A stretch of DNA of 64,000 bases from Chitinophagaceae bacterium. Lineage in GTDB: Bacteria > Bacteroidota > Bacteroidia > Chitinophagales > Chitinophagaceae. The DNA is taken from contig JAFKGQ010000015.1 of the NCBI GenBank assembly GCA_017307755.1, positions 124,001-188,000 of the forward strand, in the 5' to 3' direction. Position numbers and translations under genes: made by a program. Positions 9,149 to 16,336 of this stretch are shown piece after piece; the first letter of the stretch is position 1, and each line of letters starts with the position of its first letter. The notes below the pieces were generated by a model. It saw only the letters and a program-made list of their open reading frames with translations, ran no database searches and was not told the origin of the DNA.

Positions 9149-9514
9149 ATGCATAAAATACTCTTTTTATCCTTTTTACTGGCCTGTACGGCCGGAGTGA
9201 AAGCTCAATCTTTGAAAGGCACATCATGGAAGGTGTATATCGATGAGATACACGATACGTTGACCTGGCACATTGGCACCGACACCTGTTATACTACAGA
9301 CGGGAGTGGGGAGGCGGTGGTTCGTGCGTTGTGTAAGATCAGCAAGGATACGATCACGATGAAGGATATAGAGGGAAAGTATGCGTGTCCTAACGGGACT
9401 GGTGTGTACACCTTTATTTTTCTTGCGGATGGGTTGACCCTGAACCTGGTCAATGATCCCTGTGACAATCGCAGCAATGCGATCAATGGGCTTAAATGGA
9501 TAAGAGCGAAATAG
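9149..9514 (+). CDS. Small secreted lipocalin-like protein
   Basis: A 121-residue exported protein with a signal peptide (MHKILFLSFLLACTAGVKAQ). The mature part is all-beta in character, with four cysteines (TDTCYTTD, RALCKIS, YACPNG, NDPCDNR) that could form two disulfides. The pattern GVYTFIFLADGLTLNLVNDPC followed by NRSNAINGLKW resembles short lipocalin-like domains of Bacteroidota. It is co-directional with the receptor/phosphatase cluster but 92 bp away and may have its own promoter. It ends in a strong bidirectional terminator. Ligand unknown. Confidence 0.6.
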   Translation: MHKILFLSFLLACTAGVKAQSLKGTSWKVYIDEIHDTLTWHIGTDTCYTTDGSGEAVVRALCKISKDTITMKDIEGKYACPNGTGVYTFIFLADGLTLNLVNDPCDNRSNAINGLKWIRAK

Positions 9515-9540
9515 AAGACCCGGGCAGCTGCCCGGGTCTT
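9515..9540. terminator. Bidirectional intrinsic terminator
   Basis: A perfect 26-bp palindrome, AAGACCCGGGCAG joined to its complement, lies between two convergent genes. T-rich sequence follows on the plus strand (TCTTTTGTTATTT) and A-rich sequence flanks the other side. It can stop the lipocalin-like gene and the convergent minus-strand gene. Confidence 0.85.
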
Positions 9541-9547
9541 TTGTTAT

Positions 9548-9970
9548 TTAGAGTTTTGTTACTACCGTATTTTCGGTGATCGTCTTTGTCACAGCGTACT
9601 GACGGGTGATCTCGTTAGCGCTGTTACGGATGATAAACGTGGGGCGGATCTCAGACTGCTCGTTTTCGAAGTAAACGGATTTGCTGAAATGAGCGTCGGT
9701 GAACTGTTTGCGATAAACCACATCACCTGCGTCGTTCTTGATGATCAGCCAGAATTTTTCTCCCGTGGGGTTCTCGAAATTGACATGGAAGACAACGTGC
9801 TGGTCGTTTGCACCTACATACTGAACGGAGACTTGTTCATCGGTCAGTTTTGCCTTGTCGTTCTTGCCACCATTAGCCAGGCTGACGATGGGGTTGGTGA
9901 TAAAGATTACTGCGGCTGTTGCTGCTGTTGAGATTGCCTTTACTACGCGGCTGCTTGCATTGGATTTCAT
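9548..9970 (-). CDS. Small secreted paralogue 1 of 3, unknown function
   Basis: A 140-residue exported protein, the most divergent of three tandem paralogues. The N-terminus is signal-peptide-like (AISTAATAAVIFITNPIVSLA). The mature part shares the family core: LTDEQVSVQYVGAN, FENPTGEKFWLIIKNDAGD, VVYRKQFTDAHFSKSV, a PTFIIRNSANE block and the end ENTVVTKL. The alternating hydrophobic pattern suggests a single beta-sandwich (Ig-like) fold, probably periplasmic or secreted. I know no function for this family. It has its own promoter (10112-10143), a leader of about 135 nt and the shared terminator at 9515-9540. Confidence 0.75.
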   Translation of the reverse strand: MKSNASSRVVKAISTAATAAVIFITNPIVSLANGGKNDKAKLTDEQVSVQYVGANDQHVVFHVNFENPTGEKFWLIIKNDAGDVVYRKQFTDAHFSKSVYFENEQSEIRPTFIIRNSANEITRQYAVTKTITENTVVTKL

Positions 9971-10111
9971 AACATTAAGTTTTTAAATTTTCTTTTACTG
10001 ATGTTTAAGAGGCTGACAACCGGAAGACGCGCAGAACAATCGAGAGAGGAGCAGGCAATCAGAAGAGAAGATCTTTCATTGCTGGAGAAGCAATCCGACT
10101 TATTGATGATA

Positions 10112-10143
10112 CAAATATAGAAATGGATCGATAGTTAGGCAAA
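10112..10143 (-). promoter_or_regulatory. Promoter of paralogue 1
   Basis: On the minus strand, TTTG (10140-10143), a 20-bp spacer, then TATATTTG (10112-10119). This is an exact match to the Bacteroidota primary-sigma consensus TTTG/TAnnTTTG. The same geometry recurs before the other two paralogues. Confidence 0.75.
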
Positions 10144-10158
10144 CAAGGTTTTTGATGA

Positions 10159-10174
10159 TTTTATGATGGCAAAC
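10159..10174 (-). promoter_or_regulatory. Conserved upstream box of the paralogue promoters, copy 1
   Basis: Plus-strand reading TTTTATGATGGCAAAC, lying 15 bp upstream of the -33 element. Near-identical boxes sit at exactly the same distance from the other two paralogue promoters (10855-10870, 11595-11610). Probably a regulator site or conserved UP-like element. The 358-bp stretch 9971-10328 otherwise holds the leader, the GGTAA repeat at 10248-10264 and the terminator at 10284-10303; I see no gene in it. Confidence 0.55.
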
Positions 10175-10247
10175 GGGGTTTTTAGAAGTTGAAAGTGCTG
10201 ATTGTGAAGAGGTTTTGTTGAATTTTTAAATGATGGGCAACGATTTA

Positions 10248-10264
10248 GGTAACATTTTGGTAAT
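10248..10264 (+). repeat. Second copy of the GGTAA direct repeat
   Basis: GGTAACATTTTGGTAAT matches 16 of 17 bases of the motif at 3293-3309, again with GGTAA at an 11-bp period. It sits between the terminator of paralogue 2 and the promoter of paralogue 1. Confidence 0.35.
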
Positions 10265-10283
10265 ATTAATATGAATAAAAAAA

Positions 10284-10303
10284 CCCGGTAGCATGCTACC
10301 GGG
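10284..10303 (-). terminator. Intrinsic terminator of paralogue 2
   Basis: A perfect 20-bp palindrome, CCCGGTAGCATGCTACCGGG, is preceded on the plus strand by seven A, which reads as a U-tract after the hairpin on the minus-strand transcript. Confidence 0.85.
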
Positions 10304-10328
10304 GATTATTTAGACGCTGTGCGCGGTC

Positions 10329-10730
10329 TTACAGTTTTGTTACGACAGTGTTCTCAACGGTGGTGTTGGTGACGGCGAACTGGCGTACAACTTCACCTGC
10401 GCTGTTACGGATGATGAAGGTAGGGCGGATGTCGGCTTCGTCTCTCAGTACGAATACAGACTTAGAGAAGTGTGCATCGCTGAACTGTTTGCGGTAGACT
10501 ACGTCACCTGCATCGTTCTTGATGATCAGCCAGAACTTTTCGGAGGTGGGGTTTTCGAATACAACGCGGAATGCTACCTGGTTTTCGTTGGCGCTGATAT
10601 ATTGAACATTGACTTGTTCGTCGGTGAGGCCGGCTTTTTTGCCGCCGTCATTGGCGAGGGTGTTGCTGGCGAAGAATACAACGGCTACTGCGGCTGCTGT
10701 CAGGGTCTTTACTACAAAATTGCTTTTCAT
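10329..10730 (-). CDS. Small secreted paralogue 2 of 3, unknown function
   Basis: A 133-residue exported protein. Its signal peptide is MKSNFVVKTLTAAAVAVVFF followed by ASNTLAND. The mature part (KAGLTDEQVNVQYISANENQ, FENPTSEKFWLIIKNDAGD, SVFVLRDEADIRPTFIIRNS) is nearly identical to paralogue 3 at 11075-11476. The two genes also share homologous 5' leaders (TTCCATACGAA, AGTAAAGAATAAAA), so the duplication included promoter and leader. Predicted to be a small beta-sandwich protein. It is separately terminated (10284-10303), so it is not simply an operon member. Function unknown. Confidence 0.8.
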   Translation of the reverse strand: MKSNFVVKTLTAAAVAVVFFASNTLANDGGKKAGLTDEQVNVQYISANENQVAFRVVFENPTSEKFWLIIKNDAGDVVYRKQFSDAHFSKSVFVLRDEADIRPTFIIRNSAGEVVRQFAVTNTTVENTVVTKL

Positions 10731-10807
10731 ACTATTCTTATTTTATTCTTTACTGAATTGTGTGTTTCACATTTCGTATGGAAGGCAATCATTGGATTTT
10801 GATAATG

Positions 10808-10839
10808 CGAAGATAGTACGGGTGGGAGGGGTGTGCAAG
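10808..10839 (-). promoter_or_regulatory. Promoter of paralogue 2
   Basis: On the minus strand, CTTG (10836-10839), 20 bp, then TATCTTCG (10808-10815): same geometry as paralogue 1 but further from consensus, so it is probably weaker or activator-dependent. The 344-bp stretch 10731-11074 otherwise holds the leader, the box at 10855-10870, the repeat at 10947-10983 and the terminator at 10999-11018. I see no gene in it. Confidence 0.55.
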
Positions 10840-10854
10840 ACGAGTTTTGGGAGG

Positions 10855-10870
10855 TTTTATGATGGCAACC
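10855..10870 (-). promoter_or_regulatory. Conserved upstream box, copy 2
   Basis: TTTTATGATGGCAACC on the plus strand, 15 bp from the -33 element of paralogue 2. It differs at one position from copy 1. Confidence 0.55.
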
Positions 10871-10946
10871 GTGGGGGATGTTTGTTGAAGTTGTTGGCAG
10901 TCAAATGGTTTGGTAGATTTTTTATATGATGTGTAAGGGAAATTCC

Positions 10947-10983
10947 GACAGCAAGCTGTCGTGCTCGGGCTGTCGTGATCGGG
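10947..10983. repeat. Small hairpin plus 14-bp tandem repeat
   Basis: GACAGC-AA-GCTGTC (10947-10960) overlaps two tandem 14-bp units, CTGTCGTGCTCGGG and CTGTCGTGATCGGG (10956-10983). It lies between the terminator of paralogue 3 and the promoter region of paralogue 2. Role unknown; it may be REP-like debris. Confidence 0.45.
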
Positions 10984-10998
10984 CTGAGACGAAAAAAA

Positions 10999-11018
10999 GC
11001 CCCGGAATTATCCGGGGC
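10999..11018 (-). terminator. Intrinsic terminator of paralogue 3
   Basis: GCCCCGGA-ATTA-TCCGGGGC forms an 8-bp stem with a 4-nt loop. The seven A at 10992-10998 give a U-tract on the minus-strand transcript. Confidence 0.85.
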
Positions 11019-11074
11019 CGCTCTATTGAACCGATGGCTTCTGAGATCTCTATCTTCTATTACAACTACTCCAA

Positions 11075-11476
11075 TTATAATTTTGTTACAACCGTGTTCT
11101 CCACGACCGTACTGGTGACGGCGAACTGGCGTACAACTTCACCTGCGCTGTTACGGATGATGAAGGTAGGACGGATGTCGGCTTCGTCTCTCAGTACGAA
11201 TACAGACTTAGAGAAGTGAGCATCGCTGAACTGTTTGCGGTAGACTACATCACCTGCGTCGTTCTTGATGATCAGCCAGAACTTTTCGGAGGTGGGGTTT
11301 TCGAATTCAACGCGGAACGCTACCTGTGTTTGTGTGGAACCAACGTATTGTACATTTACCTGTTCGTCGGTGAGGCCGGCTTTTTTGCTGCCATCATTTG
11401 CGAAGGCGCTGCTGGCGAAGAATACAAGGGCTACTGCTGCTACTGTCAGGGTCTTTACTACGAAATTGCTTTTCAT
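11075..11476 (-). CDS. Small secreted paralogue 3 of 3, unknown function
   Basis: A 133-residue exported protein of the same family as the two genes downstream. A longer frame starts at 11578, but I chose the ATG at 11476 because it opens on the conserved signal peptide (MKSNFVVKTLTVAAVALVFF) and the promoter lies between the two starts. The core motifs LTDEQVNVQY, ENPTSEKFWLIIKNDAGDVV, RDEADIRPTFIIRNSAGEVV and VENTVVTKL are almost unchanged from paralogue 2; variation is concentrated around residues 45-60 (GSTQTQ versus SANENQ). Fold is probably all-beta; function unknown. Confidence 0.8.
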   Translation of the reverse strand: MKSNFVVKTLTVAAVALVFFASSAFANDGSKKAGLTDEQVNVQYVGSTQTQVAFRVEFENPTSEKFWLIIKNDAGDVVYRKQFSDAHFSKSVFVLRDEADIRPTFIIRNSAGEVVRQFAVTSTVVENTVVTKL

Positions 11477-11547
11477 ACTATTTTTTGTTTTATTCTTTAC
11501 TAAATTGTTAAGGTTCGTATGGAAGCAATCATGCATCATTGACGACA

Positions 11548-11579
11548 CAAAAGTAGTACGGCCGGAGGGGTGGTACAAG
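11548..11579 (-). promoter_or_regulatory. Promoter of paralogue 3
   Basis: On the minus strand, CTTG (11576-11579), 20 bp, then TACTTTTG (11548-11555), a full match to TAnnTTTG. Spacing is the same as for the other two paralogues. Confidence 0.7.
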
Positions 11580-11594
11580 ACTACTTTTTATGGT

Positions 11595-11610
11595 TTTTAT
11601 TATGCCAACC
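11595..11610 (-). promoter_or_regulatory. Conserved upstream box, copy 3
   Basis: TTTTATTATGCCAACC on the plus strand, again exactly 15 bp from the -33 element. It differs from copies 1 and 2 at two or three positions. Confidence 0.5.
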
Positions 11611-11733
11611 GGGGGGTGTGTGTCATGAAATCCTTTACTGACAAGGGCTTTAACAAAATTTTGATATGACCGGCAACGGGCAAATATGCCCGCAAAAGTG
11701 AATGGAATGAAAGGAAATACCTATATTCATCAG

Positions 11734-14700
11734 ATGAAAAAACTTCTGCTATCTCTGGCCGCCGGATGCCTTATCCTTGCCAGCCATGCTCAGGACAACC
11801 CATTGTGGATGCGTTATCCTGCCATTTCACCTGATGGGCAAACCATCTTATTCAGCTATAAAGGCGATATATATAAAGTGTCCGCTGCGGGTGGTACTGC
11901 CGTTCCGTTGACCATCAGCGAAGCTTATGAGTTTTCGCCTGTATGGAGTCATGATGGGAAGTCCATCGCTTTTGCCTCCGACAGATACGGCAATTTTGAC
12001 ATATTTGTGATGCCGGCTACGGGTGGTGAGTCGAGAAGGCTTACTTTTCATTCTGCGGGGGAGGTCCCCAGCAGTTTTTCGGCGGATGATAAGTCCGTCA
12101 TTTTTTCGGCACACCGGCAGGACCTGGCCACTGATGCGCAATTCCCTCTTGCCTTAATGTCCGAGCTATATAGCGTACCTATCGCGGGAGGCAAGGTGAG
12201 CCAGATACTGCCTGTCCCTGCGCTGGAAGCCACTGTCAGCAGCAGCGGCGACAAACTGATATATGAGGATCTGAAGGGGTATGAGAGCAACTGGCGCAAG
12301 CATCATACTTCCGCCATTGCCCGGGATATCTGGATGTATGAAAAAAAAGGAGGCAAGTATACAAAGCTTACTTCTTTTAATGGGGAAGACCGCAACCCCG
12401 TCTTTGACGGCAATGACAAGGACTATTATTATCTCAGTGAGCAGAGCGGCTCTTTTAATGTTTATAAAAGCAGCGTACAGGACCCGGCTACGTCCACGGC
12501 GCTTACGCATTTTACCAAACATCCCGTCAGGAGTCTTACCAGGGCGAACGATAATACATTGTGTTTTGGGTTTGACGGGGAGATCTATATCAAAAAGCCT
12601 TCGGGTGAGCCGCAGAAAGTGACTATTCGTATTGCGGAGGACGGCAGGATGGTGGAAGAAAAAATACTTCCTGTCAACGGGGGTGTGACGGAGATGAAAC
12701 TTTCGCCCAATGGGAAGGAGATCGCCGTCGTTTTCCGGGGAGAAATATTTGTCGTCAGCGTTGCGGGGGGAATAACCAAACGGATCACGAATACGCCCTG
12801 GCAGGAACGCACTGTCAGCTTTAGTCCTGATGGGCGAAGCCTTTTGTTTGCGGCGGAAAGGGATGGCAGCTGGAATATCTATACCGTATCCATCAGCCGT
12901 AAGGAGGAACCTTACTTCTATGCTTCCACGGTATTGAAAGAAGCGACTGTGATCGCTACGCCTGCGGAAGAATTCCAGCCTGCTTTTTCGCCGGATGGTA
13001 AAGAGGTGGCTTATCTGGAGAACAGGGTAACGTTGAAAGTGGTGAACCTGGCCAGCAAGCAGACCCGGACCGTCCTGCCTGCGGACAAGAACTATTCTTA
13101 TGCTGATGGGGATCAGTATTATCAATGGTCGCCTGACGGAAAGTGGTTCCTGGTGGAGTTTGGTCCTCCGGAGCGGGTGCAGACGCCGGAAGTAGGGTTG
13201 GTGGCTGCGGATGGGAAGTCCCAGGTGATCAATCTGACCCTTAGCGGGTATAACGATACTCGTCCCAGGTGGGCTATGGATGGGAAGATGATGATCTGGG
13301 GATCTGATCGTGACGGGGCCCTTCTGCAAGGCGGCGGTTCTGTCTCAGGAGATGTATTCGGCATGTTCTTTACAAAAGAAGCTTTTGACAGGTGGAAATT
13401 ATCCAAAGAAGATCTTGCCTTGTTGAAAGAACGGGAAAAAGATAAGAAAAAAGATAGCGCGGATAAGAAAAAGGATTCTTTAAAAGAGATCAGGATCGAT
13501 TGGGATAACCTCACCGATCGTAAGCTCAAGCTGACCACGCATACTTCGGATGCCATCGACTGGCAATTGTCCGGGGATGGAGAGAAGCTGTATTATCTCA
13601 CGGAATTTGAGAAAGGTTATGACTTATGGATGACCGAGACGCGGACGCATGATACAAAACTGCTGGCCAAGCTGGGCGCCAATTTTGCCGCGATGAAACT
13701 ATCCTCCGACGACAAGTCCATCTTTGTGCTGGCTGATGGAAAGATCAAAAAGATAGATGCGGAGAGCGGTAAGGCGGAATCTGTGGCCATTGATGGAGAA
13801 ATGGCTTTGAAAGACGCGGACGAGAAGGCATATATTTTTGACCATGCCTGGCGGCAGGTGAAGGCGAAATACTATGTCGTCGATTTGAATGGAGTGGACT
13901 GGGATTTTTATTACAAGGCATACAAGAAGTTCCTGCCGTATATCAACAACGACTATGATTTTGCGGAAATGCTCAGCGAGATGCTGGGCGAGCTGAATGT
14001 CAGCCACACAGGGTGCCGGTATTCGGGTAATAGCCAGAAGGGCAACGATCAGACAGCTTCTCTGGGTATCCTGTATGATTATAGTTATACAGGCGCCGGA
14101 ATAAGGATCACCGAGGTAATCGAAGGCGGGCCTCTGGATAAGTCAGCTTCAAAGGCCGGACCCGGCATCATCCTGGAGAAAATAGACGGAGAGGCTATTA
14201 CCGACAGCATCGACCATTACAGTCTGCTGAACAGGAAGGTGGACAAACTGACCTTATTATCTCTTTATAATCCGGCAACCCGTACACGATGGGAAGAAAC
14301 CGTGAAACCCATTTCCTATGGCGAGGAGAACCAACTGCTGTATCTCCGGTGGGTGAAGATGCGCAGGAAGGAGACGGACTCTTTATCCGGCGGAAAAATA
14401 GGGTATATCCATGTGCGGTCTATGAATGACGCCAGTATGCGAACGGTGTTTGAAGAGGCTCTGGGCCGCAGTATCGGCAAACAGGCCCTGATCATCGACA
14501 CCCGTTTTAACGGCGGCGGAAATATCCACGAACAGTTGTCGGATTTTCTCAGCGGCAAGAAATACTTTGACATCATACCTCATGGTCAATATGTAGGCTC
14601 TGAACCATACGACAAATGGATAAAACCTTCCATCGTACTGATAGGCGAGTCCAATTATTCAGACGCCCATCTTTTTCCCGCGGCTTATAAGGCGAAGAAT

Positions 14701-14940
14701 GTCGGTAAGACCCTGGGCATGCCTGTGCCCGGCACCGGGACCTTTGTCTGGTGGGAGGCGCAGATAGACCGGGCGCTGGTGTTTGGCATGCCTATGGGCG
14801 GGTGGCGGACAATGGAGGGATATTTTGAAGAGGGGCATCAGATGGAGCCCGACATACCCGTGCGTAATGAGCCGGATGTGCTTTCGGCGGGGCATGATCA
14901 ACAGATAGCCGCGGCGGTAAAAGAGTTATTGAAGAAGTAG
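11734..14940 (+). CDS. Tricorn-type protease, exported (peptidase family S41)
   Basis: A 1068-residue exported serine protease. The ATG at 11734 starts a clear signal peptide (MKKLLLSLAAGCLILASHAQ); starts at 11686 or 11707 would bury it. Domains in order: WD40/PD40-like propellers (ISPDGQTILFSYKG, VWSHDGKSIAFASDR, FSPDGRSLLFAAERDG) to about 560, a Lys-rich linker (about 565-590), a tricorn core domain, a PDZ domain (about 780-850), and the S41 protease domain. Catalytic residues match tricorn: Ser-His in NVSHTG (near 756), Ser-Asp in SNYSDAH (near 974), and a Glu in the MEGYFEEG region (near 1030). It probably degrades peptides in the periplasm. A small hairpin CGGGCA-AATA-TGCCCG lies upstream (11677-11692). 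Its 3' end overlaps the convergent ATP-grasp gene by 43 bp. Confidence 0.92.
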   Translation: MKKLLLSLAAGCLILASHAQDNPLWMRYPAISPDGQTILFSYKGDIYKVSAAGGTAVPLTISEAYEFSPVWSHDGKSIAFASDRYGNFDIFVMPATGGESRRLTFHSAGEVPSSFSADDKSVIFSAHRQDLATDAQFPLALMSELYSVPIAGGKVSQILPVPALEATVSSSGDKLIYEDLKGYESNWRKHHTSAIARDIWMYEKKGGKYTKLTSFNGEDRNPVFDGNDKDYYYLSEQSGSFNVYKSSVQDPATSTALTHFTKHPVRSLTRANDNTLCFGFDGEIYIKKPSGEPQKVTIRIAEDGRMVEEKILPVNGGVTEMKLSPNGKEIAVVFRGEIFVVSVAGGITKRITNTPWQERTVSFSPDGRSLLFAAERDGSWNIYTVSISRKEEPYFYASTVLKEATVIATPAEEFQPAFSPDGKEVAYLENRVTLKVVNLASKQTRTVLPADKNYSYADGDQYYQWSPDGKWFLVEFGPPERVQTPEVGLVAADGKSQVINLTLSGYNDTRPRWAMDGKMMIWGSDRDGALLQGGGSVSGDVFGMFFTKEAFDRWKLSKEDLALLKEREKDKKKDSADKKKDSLKEIRIDWDNLTDRKLKLTTHTSDAIDWQLSGDGEKLYYLTEFEKGYDLWMTETRTHDTKLLAKLGANFAAMKLSSDDKSIFVLADGKIKKIDAESGKAESVAIDGEMALKDADEKAYIFDHAWRQVKAKYYVVDLNGVDWDFYYKAYKKFLPYINNDYDFAEMLSEMLGELNVSHTGCRYSGNSQKGNDQTASLGILYDYSYTGAGIRITEVIEGGPLDKSASKAGPGIILEKIDGEAITDSIDHYSLLNRKVDKLTLLSLYNPATRTRWEETVKPISYGEENQLLYLRWVKMRRKETDSLSGGKIGYIHVRSMNDASMRTVFEEALGRSIGKQALIIDTRFNGGGNIHEQLSDFLSGKKYFDIIPHGQYVGSEPYDKWIKPSIVLIGESNYSDAHLFPAAYKAKNVGKTLGMPVPGTGTFVWWEAQIDRALVFGMPMGGWRTMEGYFEEGHQMEPDIPVRNEPDVLSAGHDQQIAAAVKELLKK

Positions 14941-15842
14941 ACAAATTGCCGGATGGCCGACGTCCTTTTATTGATAAAGAGGCTGGGCTCTACCAGTTCT
15001 AATTCCATCAGGGTGAAGATGTCTTTGCGCATGACGCCGTCGACGCGTGCATAGAGCAGATGAGGCGAGGTATCGGGGGGAACGGCCTTGTCAAGGATGG
15101 CTGCAGCCTGCCGGATAATCGATGGTCCCGGACGGGTGGGCAGACTTTGTCCTCCATATTGTTCCTGTACGCGGAAGTCTCCTTTTTTTGCCTTTTTTTT
15201 GACGGCATGGCTATACTGCCGGCCAAAGAAGATCAGTGAATATTCGCCCTCAGTTTCTACTTCTTCCATGAACTCCTGGATCAGATAGCGGCCAGTGGTT
15301 AGGAGGCGGTCCAGTTTTTTGGTGTCTTTGTCTGTGGTACCGGGCTGGGTGACCCATGTGTTGTAGGCTGTGGCTGAGATACAGGGTTTGATCACGGCTT
15401 GCTGCCAGCCTGTTTGTTGGAAGATAGTGTCCAGGTCAGGTGTATCGCCGGCTTTTAGAAATAATGTTTCCGGGAGGGGGATGTCCATCTGTCGCAGGTC
15501 GGCGAGATATTCTTTATTCATGTTCCATTTCAGGATATCAACGGGGTTGATTATCCGCAGCTGATGACTTTCCAGCCGCTGGAGCCAGGCAAGAAAGGCC
15601 TGGGGGTGCAGATGGTAGTTCCAGGTACTCCGGATGATGACCGTATCATACCGGGTCCAATCGACGGTGAGGTCATCCCAGGCGGCAGCCTCCACGCGAT
15701 GACCGGAAGCAGACAGTCCTGCCGCCAGGGGTTTATCGTCCTCTGCCAGGCCGGGAGCCGTGCTGCAAGTGGCAAAGGCAATGGATCTATTCGCAGCCAC
15801 AGACCAGCGGATTTGAGGATAAAGGACCTTTTTCCGTCGCAT
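14898..15842 (-). CDS. ATP-grasp domain protein
   Basis: Predicted cytosolic ATP-dependent ligase of about 314 residues. The order fits the ATP-grasp fold: N-terminal Rossmann-like part (AFATCSTAPGLAEDDKPLAA, then a VIIRSTWNYH segment), ATP-binding lysines and loop (QAVIKPCISATAYNTW), the EFMEEVETEGEYSLIFF strand pair, and the Mg-binding end (LLYARVDGVM, then LMELELVEPSLF). The start is uncertain: ATG at 15842 overlaps the rhodanese gene by 56 bp, while GTG at 15800 overlaps by 14 bp and begins just before the first strand. It forms an operon with the rhodanese gene. Substrate unknown; similar proteins are annotated only as RimK/glutathione-synthetase-like. Confidence 0.8.
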   Translation of the reverse strand: MRRKKVLYPQIRWSVAANRSIAFATCSTAPGLAEDDKPLAAGLSASGHRVEAAAWDDLTVDWTRYDTVIIRSTWNYHLHPQAFLAWLQRLESHQLRIINPVDILKWNMNKEYLADLRQMDIPLPETLFLKAGDTPDLDTIFQQTGWQQAVIKPCISATAYNTWVTQPGTTDKDTKKLDRLLTTGRYLIQEFMEEVETEGEYSLIFFGRQYSHAVKKKAKKGDFRVQEQYGGQSLPTRPGPSIIRQAAAILDKAVPPDTSPHLLYARVDGVMRKDIFTLMELELVEPSLFINKRTSAIRQFVYFFNNSFTAAAIC

Positions 15843-16254
15843 AGCCGTCGAACTTCCACCATTCCAAACCACCGATCATTTCTTTTACGATAAAGCCCAG
15901 GCCGGCCAGTTTGAGGCTACCTTTTGTGGATGCATTACATCCTATGCCATCACAATAGACCACCATTATTTTGTCTTTTGGTAAAAAAGCCGTGGTTTCC
16001 AGGTTCATCTGTCGATGGGGGATATTGATGGCGCCGGGGATATGTTCTCTGGTAAAGCTTTCGTGGCTGCGGGCGTCGATGACCAGGAAATTATCCATGC
16101 CCTCTTCCATATCTGCGTATACATCCGAAGGGTCTGTCTCGTGGCAAAGCTTGTGCATGAAATGTGCGGTCATGGTTTCGCTGCTTTGGGGAAGGTATTG
16201 GGTTACGCGTCCCCGTGTGCTGAAATAAGTGCTGGTGCTGGTAAGTGTTGTCAT
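15787..16254 (-). CDS. Rhodanese-like domain protein
   Basis: Single rhodanese (sulfurtransferase) domain of about 155 residues, cytosolic. Visible are the CH2A-like motif (FLVIDARSHESFTREHIPGA), INIPHRQM, and the active-site loop with its persulfide cysteine (VVYCDGIGCNAS, Cys near 110), followed by a KGSLKLAGLGF helix and the C-terminal GGLEWW. I chose ATG at 16254 (MTTLTSTS) over 16275 because it is closer to the -7 element at 16273-16280. It is divergent from the MocR regulator, with an inverted-repeat operator between them, and overlaps the ATP-grasp gene. Possibly part of sulfur or cysteine chemistry controlled by that regulator (inferred). Confidence 0.85.
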   Translation of the reverse strand: MTTLTSTSTYFSTRGRVTQYLPQSSETMTAHFMHKLCHETDPSDVYADMEEGMDNFLVIDARSHESFTREHIPGAINIPHRQMNLETTAFLPKDKIMVVYCDGIGCNASTKGSLKLAGLGFIVKEMIGGLEWWKFDGYATEKGPLSSNPLVCGCE

Positions 16255-16272
16255 TGTAGCTGATTTACCATC

Positions 16273-16333
16273 CAAAGATATTTGTAACTTGGTACTATGT
16301 ATTGGTCCAATTTGGATATTTTTAATAGTACCA
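16273..16333. promoter_or_regulatory. MocR-type divergent operator with rhodanese promoter
   Basis: TGGTACTAT (16290-16298) and ATAGTACCA (16325-16333) form a perfect inverted repeat with centres about 35 bp apart. Between them are the overlapping mini-palindromes TTGGTCCAA (16302-16310) and CCAATTTGG (16307-16315). On the minus strand TATCTTTG (16273-16280) is a consensus -7 box for the rhodanese gene, so the first arm lies inside its spacer. GntR/MocR regulators typically bind repeated sites of this kind near their own gene. Binding is inferred. Confidence 0.6.
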
Positions 16334-16336
16334 CTT

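Noticed and set aside
12166..13329. 387-codon minus-strand open frame
   Set aside because: Antisense to the tricorn gene, whose propeller motifs and catalytic residues are intact; the antisense translation is rich in Arg/Pro/His/Ile with no domain.
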